Origin: an uncultured Draconibacterium sp.
Lineage (GTDB): Bacteria; Bacteroidota; Bacteroidia; Bacteroidales; Prolixibacteraceae
Direction: 5' to 3'
Assembly (NCBI GenBank): GCA_947492175.1
Contig: CANLMQ010000004.1
Location: forward strand, 1 to 64,000
Length of the DNA: 64,000 bases
Translations under genes and position numbers: made by a program
Part shown: positions 18,033-26,159 of the stretch, in pieces
Numbering within the stretch: the first letter of the stretch is position 1
Layout of the letters: each line of letters starts with the position of its first letter
Notes under the pieces: model-generated
The model's database searches: none
Told to the model about the DNA's origin: nothing
The model's input: only the letters and a program-made list of their open reading frames with translations

Positions 18033-18065
18033 AAAAAGGGTGCAACACAAGTTGCACCCTTTTTT
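18031..18065 (+). terminator. Intrinsic terminator after the GH2 gene
   Basis: GGGTGCAAC (18038-18046) pairs with GTTGCACCC (18051-18059) around ACAA, preceded by seven A and followed by six T. It overlaps the stop codon region and probably reduces readthrough into the GH20 gene. Confidence 0.88.
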
Positions 18066-18098
18066 ACAATAAATAGTTTAGATTAAACAGTTACAACA

Positions 18099-20405
18099 AT
18101 GAGAAAACAATTGATTCTAATTCTAATGCTATGCTTAAGCATTGGATCATTTGCCCAACCTCTGGATATTATTCCGTATCCGGTAAACATTCAGAAAAAG
18201 GAAGGGAGTTTTAAAATTACCGATGGCACTCAGCTACTGATTAACATCACCAACACCAAGGAGAAAGATTTTGCAACCATTTCCCAGGAAATTTTAATGG
18301 GAGCTACCGGGAAAGAACTGAAAATTTCTGCCCCTGCAAGCCAGGTTAAAGGCAATATACTTGTTCAGTTGAATAATCCTTACGATCCTAAAATCGGGAC
18401 AGAAGGCTATACGCTTAATATTAAAAACGACCGTGTATTTCTAAATGCCAACACCACGGCAGGTTTGTTTTATGGTGTTCAAACAATGTGGCAGCTGTTA
18501 ACTGCTGATAACGAAAACAGTCTGCCATGTTTGGAAATTACCGATTATCCTCGATTTGGCTGGCGTGGTTTGCACCTCGATGTATCGCGTCATTTTATGC
18601 CAACTGAGTTCATTTATAAGTTTATCGACTACATTGCCATGCATAAAATGAATGTATTTCACTGGCATTTGGTTGATGACCAGGGATGGCGTATTGAAAT
18701 AAAAAAATATCCGAAGCTTACCGAAGTGGGTGCCTGGCGTGCCGACCGCGAACACCTTGGCTGGGATTCGCGTAAAGGCCCGGTTAAAAAGAATGAACCT
18801 AAATACGGCGGTTTTTATACGCAGGAAGAAATTAAAGCGGTTGTAAAATACGCGCAAAAGAAAAACGTAACCATTATTCCGGAAATAGAAATGCCCGCCC
18901 ACGTTATGTCGGGACTGGCAGCTTATCCTGAATTCTCGTGTACCGGAGAATACCAGCCGGTTCCATCGGGCGGAGTATGGCCTATTACGCATATTTTCTG
19001 CGCCGGTAAAAACAAAACCTTCAGTTTTCTTGAAGATGTGCTTACCGAAGTTATGGAATTATTCCCTTCTACATATATCCACATTGGAGGTGATGAAGCT
19101 ACCAAAACCGAATGGGAAAAATGCCCGCTTTGCCAAAAACGCATGAAAGACGAAAAACTGGCCGACGAACACGAACTACAGGCCTGGTTTATAAAACGTA
19201 TCGAAAAATTCCTGAATAGTGAAGGACGCCAGCTAATTGGCTGGGACGAAATTCTGGAAGGCGGTTTAAATCCTACGGCTACCATTATGTCGTGGCGTGG
19301 ATCTGATCCCGGAATCAGGGCAGCAAAAGGCGGTCACGATGTAGTAATGACACCGGGATCGCATTGTTATTTCGACCACTACCAGGGCGATCCTTCGCTG
19401 GAACCAAAAGCGTGGGGAGGACACACAACCCTAAAAAAAGTATATTCTTACGAACCGGTTCCTGAAGAACTGAATGCAAAGGAAGCACAACATATTCTTG
19501 GTGCACAGGGAAATATATGGACAGAATACATGCCCAACGGGAAACAGGTGGAATATATGATTATGCCCCGTATGAGTGCATTGTCGGAAGTACTTTGGTC
19601 GCCAAAAGAATCGAAAGATTGGGGAGATTTCTCGCAACGCATGGAAACCCAGTACAAACGTTTCGAAAACATGGGAATAAATTATGCTACCAGTGCTTTC
19701 CAGGTTGCAGCAGCACCCAAGTTAAACGAACAAAACAAAACAGTAAATGTCTCGCTTTCAACCGAAGCATGGCAACCTGAAATTCGTTATACACTCGACG
19801 GGTCAGAACCCAATAACGGATCGACAAAATACACTGCTCCGTTTGAAATCGACAAAACCACAACCGTAAAAGCGATTGTTGTTAAAAACGGAAAACCGAT
19901 GTCGAAAGCATTGGCTACCGATTTCTTTATTCACAAAGCCATTGCCTGCGATGTGAATATGAAATACCCCAACAGTAAACACTACGATTCTACCGGCAAA
20001 TATGCTTTGGTAAACGGTATTAAAGGATCGAAAAACCATGGTGACGGGAACTGGAAAGGATTTAACGGAGACGACATGGTTGCCACTGTTGATTTAAGTG
20101 AATCAAAATCTTTTTCATCGGTTAAAGTGGGTGTGATTCAAAATGTTGGTGGATGGATTTTTTATCCAACACAAATGCTTGTTGAAGTTTCAGCCGATGG
20201 CAAATCGTTTAAAAAGCTGGGAGTGGTAAAAAACAAAGTATCTCCCACCGACAGCGAACGCCAGGTTCAGGATTTAATGGTGAAGAAAAAAGCCAACGCC
20301 CGTTATGTAAGAGTAACGGTTAAAAACCTGGGAACCTGCCCCGAAGGTCATGCCGGTGAAGGCAAACCTGCATGGTTATTTGTTGATGAAATTGTAGTTG
20401 AATAG
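18099..20405 (+). CDS. Secreted beta-N-acetylhexosaminidase, GH20
   Basis: 768 residues. Signal peptide to about residue 20 (GSFAQ). The N-terminal GH20b domain (about 25-140) is followed by a GH20 TIM barrel (about 145-500): RGLHLDVSRHF, WHLVDDQGWRIEIKKYP and HIGGDEATKTEW, with the catalytic D332-E333 pair used for substrate-assisted catalysis through the N-acetyl group. A chitobiase-type C-terminal domain (about 540-620) includes IRYTLDGSEPNNGSTKYTAP, and a discoidin/F5-8C-like carbohydrate-binding domain ends the protein (about 640-768). It removes terminal GlcNAc or GalNAc from glycans. It lies just after the GH2 gene on the same strand, which suggests joint use on a galactose- and hexosamine-containing glycan. 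Confidence 0.94.
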   Translation: MRKQLILILMLCLSIGSFAQPLDIIPYPVNIQKKEGSFKITDGTQLLINITNTKEKDFATISQEILMGATGKELKISAPASQVKGNILVQLNNPYDPKIGTEGYTLNIKNDRVFLNANTTAGLFYGVQTMWQLLTADNENSLPCLEITDYPRFGWRGLHLDVSRHFMPTEFIYKFIDYIAMHKMNVFHWHLVDDQGWRIEIKKYPKLTEVGAWRADREHLGWDSRKGPVKKNEPKYGGFYTQEEIKAVVKYAQKKNVTIIPEIEMPAHVMSGLAAYPEFSCTGEYQPVPSGGVWPITHIFCAGKNKTFSFLEDVLTEVMELFPSTYIHIGGDEATKTEWEKCPLCQKRMKDEKLADEHELQAWFIKRIEKFLNSEGRQLIGWDEILEGGLNPTATIMSWRGSDPGIRAAKGGHDVVMTPGSHCYFDHYQGDPSLEPKAWGGHTTLKKVYSYEPVPEELNAKEAQHILGAQGNIWTEYMPNGKQVEYMIMPRMSALSEVLWSPKESKDWGDFSQRMETQYKRFENMGINYATSAFQVAAAPKLNEQNKTVNVSLSTEAWQPEIRYTLDGSEPNNGSTKYTAPFEIDKTTTVKAIVVKNGKPMSKALATDFFIHKAIACDVNMKYPNSKHYDSTGKYALVNGIKGSKNHGDGNWKGFNGDDMVATVDLSESKSFSSVKVGVIQNVGGWIFYPTQMLVEVSADGKSFKKLGVVKNKVSPTDSERQVQDLMVKKKANARYVRVTVKNLGTCPEGHAGEGKPAWLFVDEIVVE

Positions 20406-20451
20406 ATTTATCGGCAAGTAGAAAAACAAGTTTAAATAACCATTAAGATAC

Positions 20452-20489
20452 ATGGGGTGCAGCATAAAGTTGCACCTCATTTTTTTTTA
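20452..20489. terminator. Terminator between GH20 and hydrolase genes
   Basis: ATGgGGTGCA (20452-20461) pairs with TGCACCtCAT (20471-20480) with one mismatch and a 9-nt loop, followed by nine T. The U-run favours the + strand gene. Its GGTGCA core resembles the previous terminator, which may reflect duplication along with the genes. Confidence 0.85.
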
Positions 20490-21281
20490 TAAACTATCTA
20501 AAATAAAATCAACGATTGGTTGCGGATCTTCCAGCGAATGAGGATGATGGTTTACCCCTTCCTTAACAATCAGTTCGATTTTGCCTCCTGCACATTTAAA
20601 CTGCCTGGCAAATTTTAACGTATTTTCTTTCAACGGTACTACGTCATCAGCATCGCCGCAAACATGAATAACCGGAATGCCGGCTTTGGCCACTTTTACT
20701 GAAGTATACACCGGAATACCTTTAAAATGCTTAGCCGATTTCGAATCGAGATTATAAGCTTTCAGGCATCTCTCCCAATCCGCAGGGCTACCCTTTCCTT
20801 TGTACAAACCACCCGGCCAGCTTTTTATATCGCATACAGGCGCATCGGCATAAATCGAAAAAACTTTATCGGTATTTTCAGCGGCCCAATTGTAAATAAT
20901 CAGTCCCCCGCGACTCATTCCTTCCAGTACTGCTTTTGTGTTTAAATTGTATTTCTCAACCAGGTATTCATAAAAATTATTCCAGATATTTACTGCTTCA
21001 GCATTCCCGTACAAATTGGCCACATCAACATAAACCACGTGAAATCCCTTTTCAAGCAATGCCAGATCGGTTTGCGGTTCATGCCCCCAGAACCTCGCAC
21101 GCCAGATCCAGTTACGAGCTTCGTTGGCCTTTTCAGGAAATACAATTTTGGCATTTCTTCCCTGGAAATCAAATTCCTTCATTTGATATTCACCAAACTT
21201 TTTGGATTGGGCGTATCCCCAAAATGATTGAAAAAGAAAAGCAAAGATTAAAAAGGCAGATAGTTGTAAAGTAGTTCTCAT
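20487..21281 (-). CDS. Exported alpha/beta hydrolase
   Basis: 264 residues with an N-terminal signal segment (about residues 5-25, ending GYAQ). The alpha/beta-hydrolase fold is clear: nucleophile elbow GMSRGG (Ser near residue 121), acid in HVCGDADDVVP (Asp near 215) and catalytic His in GVNHHPHSL near 247. It resembles prolyl-oligopeptidase-like/acetyl-esterase hydrolases found beside glycosidases in Bacteroidota. A carbohydrate esterase role is plausible from the neighbouring GH20 gene but not shown by sequence. It ends at a convergent terminator. Confidence 0.78.
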   Translation of the reverse strand: MRTTLQLSAFLIFAFLFQSFWGYAQSKKFGEYQMKEFDFQGRNAKIVFPEKANEARNWIWRARFWGHEPQTDLALLEKGFHVVYVDVANLYGNAEAVNIWNNFYEYLVEKYNLNTKAVLEGMSRGGLIIYNWAAENTDKVFSIYADAPVCDIKSWPGGLYKGKGSPADWERCLKAYNLDSKSAKHFKGIPVYTSVKVAKAGIPVIHVCGDADDVVPLKENTLKFARQFKCAGGKIELIVKEGVNHHPHSLEDPQPIVDFILDSL

Positions 21282-21323
21282 TGGTCTAAATTAAAGTTGA
21301 ATGCCAAATGTAAAAAATATTTG

Positions 21324-21361
21324 AAAAAGCCGGAGCTTTAAAGAATGTTTTACTCCGGCTT
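21324..21361 (-). terminator. Terminator of the 21.4-22.2 kb methyltransferase gene
   Basis: AAGCCGGAG (21327-21335) pairs with CTCCGGCTT (21353-21361) around a 17-nt loop. On the reverse strand it is followed by five U. It starts just past the methyltransferase stop codon. Confidence 0.8.
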
Positions 21362-21367
21362 CACTTT

Positions 21368-22207
21368 CTATTTTCGGGCAACCGTAAAAGTTACATGTCC
21401 GCCATTCCACAAACCGCCTTCTGGCAATATATTTTCGTAAAAATCAAACTGATAAAAACCATTTGTTTTCAGCAGTTTTCCCAAGTCTGCATGCGAAAAA
21501 AAATGTGTCCAGAAACGGTAAACATCTACTTCATCCTTTTCATTTAAAAGAATATGCTGAAAGAGAATAACCTTTTCTTTTTCGTATAAAAAAGATTCGG
21601 AAAGAGCCAGATAGGGTTCCGGTTTCCAAAAGCCCTCTTCGGCCACTTCCCAATTTTTAGGGCTTAGTTTTTTCTCCACTTCTTTATCGTTACAAATATC
21701 AAAAATGAAAGTACCACCGGGTTTCAGGATTTTATGTACAAACCGAATCATTTTTTCGCGTTCTGCCGGCGACAATACTCCCATATCCGTAAAAATCATT
21801 ATTACCAGGTCGTAACTGTTTTCCGGCAGTTCCAGTTCCAAATAATTGGCCTGAATGTATTCTACTTTTAGCTTCTTTTTTTCTGCCTGCTCTTTTGCAT
21901 AATTAACAGAAGATTTTGAAAAATCGACACCCGTTACCGAATGTCCTTTACCTGCCAGCAACTCGCAGTACAAACCCGGCCCGCAGCCCAAATCTAAAAC
22001 ATCGAGTTTTTGTCCGGGCATTTTATTCAGAATCCACTCCGTAGTCTTGTTTATGGTTTCCATTTTTCGGCTGGCCAGGTCAATTTCTGTATTCAAATGC
22101 ACCTGTAACAATTGCTTCGATATGTGTTCGTCGGTCCACATTACTGCTGTTCCTTTCTCATAAAGAGCAGGTTTGCTTGTTTGTTTACTTATATTTTTTA
22201 GTCTCAT
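21368..22207 (-). CDS. Class I SAM-dependent methyltransferase
   Basis: 279 residues. Rossmann-fold methyltransferase: motif I VLDLGCGPGLYCELL (about residue 95) binds S-adenosylmethionine, VTGVDFSKSSVNYAKEQA is motif II, and SYDLVIMIFTDMGVLSP is motif IV. The acceptor substrate is unknown. The N-terminal 70 residues (KISKQTSKPALYEKGTAVMWTD region is basic and helical) are not diagnostic. It is monocistronic, divergent from the permease gene and has its own terminator. Confidence 0.82.
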   Translation of the reverse strand: MRLKNISKQTSKPALYEKGTAVMWTDEHISKQLLQVHLNTEIDLASRKMETINKTTEWILNKMPGQKLDVLDLGCGPGLYCELLAGKGHSVTGVDFSKSSVNYAKEQAEKKKLKVEYIQANYLELELPENSYDLVIMIFTDMGVLSPAEREKMIRFVHKILKPGGTFIFDICNDKEVEKKLSPKNWEVAEEGFWKPEPYLALSESFLYEKEKVILFQHILLNEKDEVDVYRFWTHFFSHADLGKLLKTNGFYQFDFYENILPEGGLWNGGHVTFTVARK

Positions 22208-22483
22208 TTAAAATTTATTTTGAAATGGTATAACATATAGTAAGCTTACACCACTTCGGATACGATAATTTTAAAATTGTTGTATAGAAAAGCACATGAA
22301 CAAACACCATCAGTTAATCTGACAGTGTGGTGCTTTAACTTTTCCCGGAAGGGAAGTTCCTGATATGTGACTAATTAAACATAGCGCCGCAAATATAATA
22401 ACTCTGTTTTATTTTTCAACCTTTATACGAATAACTGTAACTTCCAGAAATTCCCATCGTCTTATACAAAAGCCTATAACAGA
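22208..22483. other. Divergent gap with a folded element
   Basis: 276 bp between methyltransferase and permease. AAAGCAC (22289-22295) can pair with GTGCTTT (22330-22336), and inside it CACCATCAG can pair with CTGA...TGGTG, giving a bulged hairpin. It is followed by a small TTCCC/GGGAA stem. Possible leader structure; no gene ends here that would need a terminator. Confidence 0.35.
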
Positions 22484-24904
22484 ATGAATAAAAACTTATT
22501 GAAACACAGTCTCCGTTCACTGAAAAAGCACAAAGGATACACTGCAATTAATATTTTTGGTCTGGCCATTGGAATTGCCTGTAGCCTTATTATTACACTT
22601 TTTGTAATTCACCAGCTCAGCTTCGATCAGTACCACACAAAAAAAGAACAGATTTACAGATTAATTCTTGATGGAAAAATCGGGGAACAGGAAGTTATGG
22701 TTTCGTCGACCGCAGCAGTAATCGGACCGAGCATTGTAAACGACTTTCCAGAGGTTGAGAGTTTTATGCGCCTGAATACCTTTGGCGAAACCATTGTAAA
22801 AAAAGAAGAGCAGGCTTTCACCATTACTGACTTTGCAGAAGCAGACTCAACCTTTTTCAGCTTTTTTTCTATCCCGCTTTTGCGCGGAAACAGCAAAGAA
22901 GTTTTAAATGCCCCATACACCATGGTTTTATCCAAATCCATAGCAAAAAAAATATTCGGGAATCAGGACCCGATTAATAAAACACTTAAAATTGGTACCG
23001 GAACACAACCATACCGCATTACCGGAATTATGGCCGACTTCCCCGAGAACACTCATTTTAGTGCCGATATTTTAGCTTCGTATATGACCAATCAACGTTC
23101 GCGCGATCCTGACTGGCTAAACAACAGCTTTGAAACTTACCTGATGCTCAATCCCAACTCAACACCCGAGCAGGTAAAAGCAAAATTCCCGGCTATGGTA
23201 AAAAAGTATGTAGGCCCGCGTATTACCGAAATGTTTGGTACAACATTAGAAGACTTTTTAAATGGAGGTAACCGTTACCAGTTTCATCTTCAGCCCTTAA
23301 CAAAAATACACCTCGATCCATCCATCGAGCACGAAGTAAAACCGGCTACCGATCCAAAATATTTATGGATATTCGGCAGTGTTGCCATTCTGATAATTGT
23401 AATTGCTTCCATTAATTTTATGAATCTGTCAACTGCACAGGCAAGTATACGTGCAAAAGAAGTGGGCATCAAAAAAGCAACAGGAGCTTCAAAAGGTAGT
23501 TTGGTTACACAGTTCCTGGCCGACTCAACGATAATTTCTCTTATTGCCCTGGTATTGGCTGTAATAATTGTTCTGATTACGCTTCCTGCTTTTAATCGCT
23601 TACTGGGGGCAAGTGCCCACCTGAGCCTCTTTAACAATTGGTATACTATTCCTGCTCTCATTATTTTCACATTAACTGTTGGGCTTTTGGCCGGCATTTA
23701 TCCTGCTTTTTACCTTTCGTCGTTTGTGCCGGTTAAAGTATTGCGCGGCAAAGTTCGCGATGCCATGAAGAACGGGAGGTTACGCAGTATTTTAGTTTCT
23801 GTTCAGTTTCTTATATCCATAATTCTGATAATAGGAACCATTATTATGTACCGCCAGTTGCAATACATGCTGAACAAAGATGTTGGATTCAATAAAGAAC
23901 AGGTTTTGGTTATCCGCAATGCCGGCGCAATTGGCAACCAAATAAAAACCTTTAAGCAGGAAGCATTAAAGATTCCGGGTATTGCTCTTGTTTCGGCATC
24001 AACGGCTATTCCCGGGCACAACAACAATAATAACGGATACATGATAGAAGGTAATACCGACCAAACCTATTTACTGCAAACCAACTGGGTGGATTACGAT
24101 TTTTTTGAAACCTATAGCATCCGGCTTGCCAATGGCCGCTTTTTTGAGAGAAACCATACTTCAGATCAGGAAGCATGTGTAGTTAATGCACGAACCATCC
24201 ATGATTTTGGAATCGAAAATTTCAATCAAACCCGTTTTATCAACATGGGCAATCAAAATCAAAACAGATATATCCCGATTATTGGCGTTACTGAAGATTT
24301 CCACTTCAGGTCGTTGCATAACCGAATTACTCCATACATATTACGCTTCAAAACCGATGAGCGCAATTATGGATTTATTAGTGTAAAATTTGCAACAAAT
24401 GCCAGTTCCCAAACAATTACTCAAATAGAAAATATTTGGAAGAAGTTTGCATCAGGTAATCCCATGCAATATTTCTTTTTAGACCAGGATTTTAAGCAGA
24501 TGTACCAAAGCGAACGACAGAATGCCCAATTATCGGTGTTTTTTGCTGTACTTGGTATTTTTATTGCCGCCCTTGGTTTATTCGGGCTCACATCGTTTAC
24601 CATTGAACAACGCACCAAAGAAGTTGGTGTTCGAAAAGCGTTGGGCGCCTCAAACAGCAGCATTTTCTACCTTATCTCAAAAGAGATAATTATGTTGGTT
24701 TGTATTGCAGCTACAATTGCCTGTCCTGTAATTTTCTTTGCGGCCCGAAACTGGTTGCACAGCTATTACTACCGAATTAACTTAAGTGCCATAGAATTTA
24801 TTCTTGGTTTTGTGGTTGCCATTGCCATTGCTCTGCTAACAATTAGTTATCGTACCATACAGTCGGTACGCACCAATCCGGCACTAACACTGAGATACGA
24901 ATAA
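22484..24904 (+). CDS. MacB/FtsX-type ABC transporter permease
   Basis: 806 residues. N-terminal transmembrane segment (about 20-42), a large extracytoplasmic MacB periplasmic-core-like region, then an FtsX domain with three membrane helices (about 285-425; RAKEVGIKKATGASKGSLVTQF). A second periplasmic region and a C-terminal FtsX domain (about 680-806; QRTKEVGVRKALGASNSSIFYL) follow. Such double-FtsX permeases are common in Bacteroidota and use a separately encoded ATPase; none is adjacent. They belong to mechanotransmission rather than classic import systems. Substrate unknown. Confidence 0.88.
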   Translation: MNKNLLKHSLRSLKKHKGYTAINIFGLAIGIACSLIITLFVIHQLSFDQYHTKKEQIYRLILDGKIGEQEVMVSSTAAVIGPSIVNDFPEVESFMRLNTFGETIVKKEEQAFTITDFAEADSTFFSFFSIPLLRGNSKEVLNAPYTMVLSKSIAKKIFGNQDPINKTLKIGTGTQPYRITGIMADFPENTHFSADILASYMTNQRSRDPDWLNNSFETYLMLNPNSTPEQVKAKFPAMVKKYVGPRITEMFGTTLEDFLNGGNRYQFHLQPLTKIHLDPSIEHEVKPATDPKYLWIFGSVAILIIVIASINFMNLSTAQASIRAKEVGIKKATGASKGSLVTQFLADSTIISLIALVLAVIIVLITLPAFNRLLGASAHLSLFNNWYTIPALIIFTLTVGLLAGIYPAFYLSSFVPVKVLRGKVRDAMKNGRLRSILVSVQFLISIILIIGTIIMYRQLQYMLNKDVGFNKEQVLVIRNAGAIGNQIKTFKQEALKIPGIALVSASTAIPGHNNNNNGYMIEGNTDQTYLLQTNWVDYDFFETYSIRLANGRFFERNHTSDQEACVVNARTIHDFGIENFNQTRFINMGNQNQNRYIPIIGVTEDFHFRSLHNRITPYILRFKTDERNYGFISVKFATNASSQTITQIENIWKKFASGNPMQYFFLDQDFKQMYQSERQNAQLSVFFAVLGIFIAALGLFGLTSFTIEQRTKEVGVRKALGASNSSIFYLISKEIIMLVCIAATIACPVIFFAARNWLHSYYYRINLSAIEFILGFVVAIAIALLTISYRTIQSVRTNPALTLRYE

Positions 24905-24943
24905 TTGTAAGTTGCAAAATACTTGCTAATGTTTTTTTTCGAT

Positions 24944-25579
24944 TTAGTGCAATGTTCTATTTTGTATATAGTTTGCATTAGCATACTTAACCATTCCGCT
25001 TTCATAAACCTGGTTAGCTATTTCTAAAGCTTCAAAACCAGTTTCAACCTTCCTTACTCTGAAATACTGGAAATAATGCGACTCAATCAGTTCTAAATTT
25101 AATCCTTCTGCATAATTAATAAACTCAGGTTCAGAGATGACTCCCTCTTTATATTCCGTGATAACTTCGCTCAATAAAATCGCATAAGACATTGGGTCAT
25201 TTTCTGAAGTGTAAAATACTGGTGTCGCAGAGACTATTTCACTATCCTTATTTAATTCTTTTAAATGGTTTTTGAAATCTGTGCAGTTACAATCTTTATT
25301 AATAATTGCCTTGAATCTCTCATAATAATTATCAGCAGAGAAATTGTCTGTATTGATAAAAGAATACTTCTCCAAAAGTGATTTTGCCATTTCTCCTGTT
25401 ACATCATCTTGTTTAAACTCAATCCAGATTTCATTCAGGGAATGTTTAAAATAATGTATTGAACCTACAGAATAGTAATAATATTCATCATCACATAATG
25501 GAAGAATTGATAAATTCTCTTCTTTTTCACAAGAAGCAAATAATATCAGTCCGGTTAGAAATAGGATATATTTTCTCAT
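24944..25579 (-). CDS. Lipoprotein resembling a protease prodomain
   Basis: 211 residues. Signal peptide with lipobox FASC (Cys17), so probably outer-membrane or periplasmic. No enzyme motif is seen. The C-terminal 70 residues (EFINYAEGLNLELIESHYFQ and GFEALEIANQVYESGMVKYA) look like the N-terminal prodomain of subtilisin-type or fervidolysin-like proteases (ANQLYE..V.YA.PN pattern), but no protease follows. A short NCDCT-like cysteine cluster (KDCNCTD near residue 105) is present. It might fold as a stand-alone inhibitor/chaperone domain; this is inference. Codon use is AT-rich compared with neighbours. Confidence 0.65.
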   Translation of the reverse strand: MRKYILFLTGLILFASCEKEENLSILPLCDDEYYYYSVGSIHYFKHSLNEIWIEFKQDDVTGEMAKSLLEKYSFINTDNFSADNYYERFKAIINKDCNCTDFKNHLKELNKDSEIVSATPVFYTSENDPMSYAILLSEVITEYKEGVISEPEFINYAEGLNLELIESHYFQYFRVRKVETGFEALEIANQVYESGMVKYANANYIQNRTLH

Positions 25580-25682
25580 TGTTTTTTCATGTATGATGAG
25601 ATTTTTGCTAATCCGGTTGCTTTACACTTACACAAATGATGAATTAAACTTCCCCTAAGAGACTATCAAACTTTTCCCTTGG

Positions 25683-26159
25683 TTAATTATCGTTTCGTAA
25701 TGCTTTACGCGAAGCTTTATCTACCAAAGCAAAAATCTGCTCAATGTTATCTTTGTTTCGTGATGGCTGATGTCCCTTAACTTTAATTATCCGGCAATCG
25801 AACAAATCAATTGTTTGATAGAACGCCTTATATAAATCTGCATTTTTCAGGAGTTCTCCTTTTTTCGACCGGAAATTACTTTGTTCCAATCTTTGCCGGC
25901 GTTGCAACAACCGGGCTATGTTTTGCGAATCGGTATAAATAACCAGTTTTTGTTTCTCTGTTGAGATTTCCGATAAAGCCCAGAGCAAAGTCTGCAATTC
26001 CAGTTTGGTAGACGAAGTGTTTTCGAAGCGTTTGGTTTCAACACGGTGCTTCAGTTCTTCTATCGTCTTTTCTTCTTCAGAAAGAACTAAAAAAGCACCC
26101 CAGCCAATTTTAGACTGAACATGCACACTTCCGTCGGTAAAAAGCAGGTGTTTATTCAT
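25683..26159 (-). CDS. RNase H-like protein
   Basis: 158 residues from the ATG at 26159; a TTG four codons earlier would give 162. RNase H fold with the acidic catalytic set: Asp in FTDGSVH, Glu in TKLELQTLLWAL, Asp in VIYTDSQNIARLL and a terminal Asp in ALVDKASRKAL. A HQPSRNKDNIEQ segment precedes the last Asp, where ribonuclease HI carries its active-site histidine loop. It may hydrolyse RNA in RNA-DNA hybrids, although this divergent type is not the housekeeping rnhA. Its ATG overlaps the stop of the upstream beta-helix gene by 8 bp, which implies translational coupling of functionally unrelated genes. Confidence 0.78.
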   Translation of the reverse strand: MNKHLLFTDGSVHVQSKIGWGAFLVLSEEEKTIEELKHRVETKRFENTSSTKLELQTLLWALSEISTEKQKLVIYTDSQNIARLLQRRQRLEQSNFRSKKGELLKNADLYKAFYQTIDLFDCRIIKVKGHQPSRNKDNIEQIFALVDKASRKALRNDN

